Below, one piece after another: positions 4,968-6,133 of a stretch of DNA of 6,133 bases. The stretch comes from Pseudomonadota bacterium (GTDB lineage Bacteria > Pseudomonadota > Alphaproteobacteria > Sphingomonadales > Sphingomonadaceae), in the NCBI GenBank assembly GCA_023445495.1, contig JAEXLC010000248.1:1-6133 (forward strand), given 5' to 3'. Positions within the stretch are counted from its first letter, which is position 1. Each line of letters begins with the position of its first letter. The notes beneath the pieces were generated by a model. That model was not told the origin of the DNA and did not search any database. It was given only the letters and a program-made list of their open reading frames with translations. The translations under genes were made by a program, and so were the position numbers.

Positions 4968-5957
4968 CTAAACCTGCAGCCCGACCGCCTTCTGCGCCGC
5001 GAGCAGCGTCGGTGCCGCCAGCTCGCTGGCCCGCGCCGCGCCTTTGGCGAGCTGGGCGCCAACCGCCGCGCGGTCGCCGAGCAGCTGGTTGAGACGCTCG
5101 CGCACCGGCGACAGCACCGAGATGGCGAGATCCGCCAGCGCCGGCTTGAACGCGCCAAAGCCCTGGCCGGCGAATTCCGCCACCACCGATTGCGGATCGC
5201 GGTCCGACAATGCGGCGAAGATCGTCACCAGGTTCTTCGCCTCGGGGCGCTCCGCCAGCGCCTCGAACGAATCGGGCAGCGGCTCGGGGTCGGTCTTCGC
5301 CTTCTTGAACTTCTGCGCGATCGTGTCGTCATCGTCGGACAGGTTGATCCGCGACAGGTCCGAAGGATCGGACTTGCTCATCTTGGCGCTGCCGTCGCGC
5401 AGGGACATGATCCGCGGCGCGGCCTTGGAGATGAACGGCTCGGGCAGCGGGAACAGCTCGACGTCATAGTCGGTGTTGAACTTGGTCGCGATGTCGCGCG
5501 CCAGCTCGAGGTGCTGCTTCTGGTCCTCGCCCACCGGGACGTGCGTCGCCTTGTAGACCAGCACGTCGGCTGCCTGGAGCACCGGATAGGTGAACAGGCC
5601 GACGCTCGCGCCCTCGCGGTTCTTGCCGGCCTTGTCCTTCCACTGGGTCATGCGGTTCAGCCAGCCCATGCGCGCGGTGCCGTTGAGGATCCAGCACAGC
5701 TCGGCATGCGCGGGCACGCGCGCCTGGTTGAACAGGATTGCACGATCGTCGATGCCGGACGCCATCAGCGTCGCGGCCATCTCGATGGTGGAATTGGCAA
5801 GCTCCTGCGGCGAGATATTCCCCGTCAGCGCATGGAGATCGGCGAGGAAGAACAAGCATTCTCCCTGGTCCTGCATCGCCACCCAGTTCTTGATCGCCCC
5901 AAGGTAGTTGCCGAGGTGGAGATTGCCGGTGGTCTGAATGCCGGAAACGACGCGCAT
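4968..5957 (-). CDS. trpS: Tryptophanyl-tRNA synthetase
   Basis: Cytoplasmic class Ic aminoacyl-tRNA synthetase that charges tRNA-Trp with tryptophan using ATP. It has 329 residues, normal for bacterial TrpS. The N-terminus MRVVSGIQTTGNLHLGNYLG holds the HIGH-type motif (HLGN, 14-17). The Rossmann-fold catalytic core continues with FFLADLHALT (37-45), LFTYPVLQAADVLVYKA (121-137) and PVGEDQKQHLELARD (141-154). The KMSKS loop is GSAKMSKSDPS (189-199), followed by the helical anticodon-binding region. Everything expected is present. The frame extends five codons upstream to a GTG at 5972, but that GTG lies just upstream of the ribosome binding site GGAAGGA, which is correctly spaced for the ATG at 5957. 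The first 140 bases upstream are non-coding, with no clear promoter. The inverted-repeat element starts 27 bases after the stop. Confidence 0.97.
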   Translation of the reverse strand: MRVVSGIQTTGNLHLGNYLGAIKNWVAMQDQGECLFFLADLHALTGNISPQELANSTIEMAATLMASGIDDRAILFNQARVPAHAELCWILNGTARMGWLNRMTQWKDKAGKNREGASVGLFTYPVLQAADVLVYKATHVPVGEDQKQHLELARDIATKFNTDYDVELFPLPEPFISKAAPRIMSLRDGSAKMSKSDPSDLSRINLSDDDDTIAQKFKKAKTDPEPLPDSFEALAERPEAKNLVTIFAALSDRDPQSVVAEFAGQGFGAFKPALADLAISVLSPVRERLNQLLGDRAAVGAQLAKGAARASELAAPTLLAAQKAVGLQV

Positions 5958-5963
5958 AGATAT

Positions 5964-5968
5964 TCCTT
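5964..5968 (-). promoter_or_regulatory. Ribosome binding site deciding the trpS start
   Basis: Read on the minus strand, AAGGA stands six bases before the ATG at 5957. It sits inside the five extra codons of the longer GTG-started frame, which makes that longer form unlikely. Confidence 0.7.
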
Positions 5969-6098
5969 CCACGCCCGGGCTGACCGTTCGGCCTTTGGAC
6001 GGGCCGCGGGTCCGAGACGGCGGGGACGCAGCCGCACGATGATGTCAGGGACGGGGGCGCTGTAGCGGCTGGGGTGGGCAAGGGGTAGGCCCATAATC

Positions 6099-6133
6099 CG
6101 TCATCCCGGCCTTGAGCCGGGATCCCGCTTCTT
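6099..6133. repeat. Hairpin repeat copy, cut by the window end
   Basis: CGTCATCCCGGC followed by CTTGA and GCCGGGATCCCGC is one arm of the same repeat family as 13-94 and 4805-4940, with an 8-base-pair internal palindrome. It lies 142 bases upstream of trpS. Any second arm would be beyond the window. Confidence 0.65.

Noticed and set aside
5190..6065. Plus-strand open frame opposite trpS
   Set aside because: Shadow of trpS, which carries all synthetase motifs on the minus strand.

Overview
The window is high-GC chromosomal DNA, most likely from a sphingomonad (Alphaproteobacteria, Sphingomonadales). The reasons are the gene order mutM - rpsT - dnaA, a DnaA with a short linker and a GNRDHSTVIHA signature, GC-rich codon use, a cluster of GANTC sites (the CcrM methylation target of alphaproteobacteria) ahead of dnaA, and scattered CGTCATCCC...GGGAT hairpin repeats. 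The genus is inferred from recalled family features, not from a database search.

Left half, plus strand: a paired hairpin repeat (13-94), then mutM (formamidopyrimidine-DNA glycosylase), rpsT (ribosomal protein S20) with its own leader and a clear intrinsic terminator, a 371-base gap that probably holds the dnaA promoter and a long structured leader, and dnaA (replication initiator). dnaA is followed by two hairpins and a very strong intrinsic terminator. These three genes are housekeeping genes for base excision repair, translation and replication initiation.

Right half, minus strand: trpS (tryptophanyl-tRNA synthetase, 4968-5957), then a 272-base gap carrying a 136-base element with perfect 30-base inverted arms. 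Next comes an exported lipoprotein with a CAP/SCP-like domain on a Gly and Pro/Thr stalk (3649-4695), and then a small secreted six-cysteine protein of unknown function (3300-3557). The two exported proteins are neighbours in the same orientation, 91 bases apart, and are the only accessory-looking content. They converge on dnaA, and the two sides are separated by the dnaA terminator. The window ends in a third, cut-off copy of the hairpin repeat upstream of trpS.

No mobile-element gene, CRISPR array, tRNA or rRNA was seen, and no convincing DnaA-box cluster that would mark oriC. The best leads are the GANTC cluster and dyad before dnaA, the shortened zinc-finger knuckle in MutM, and the secreted CAP/six-cysteine pair with its intergenic 10-base-arm hairpin. 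I did not find a clear undescribed system.
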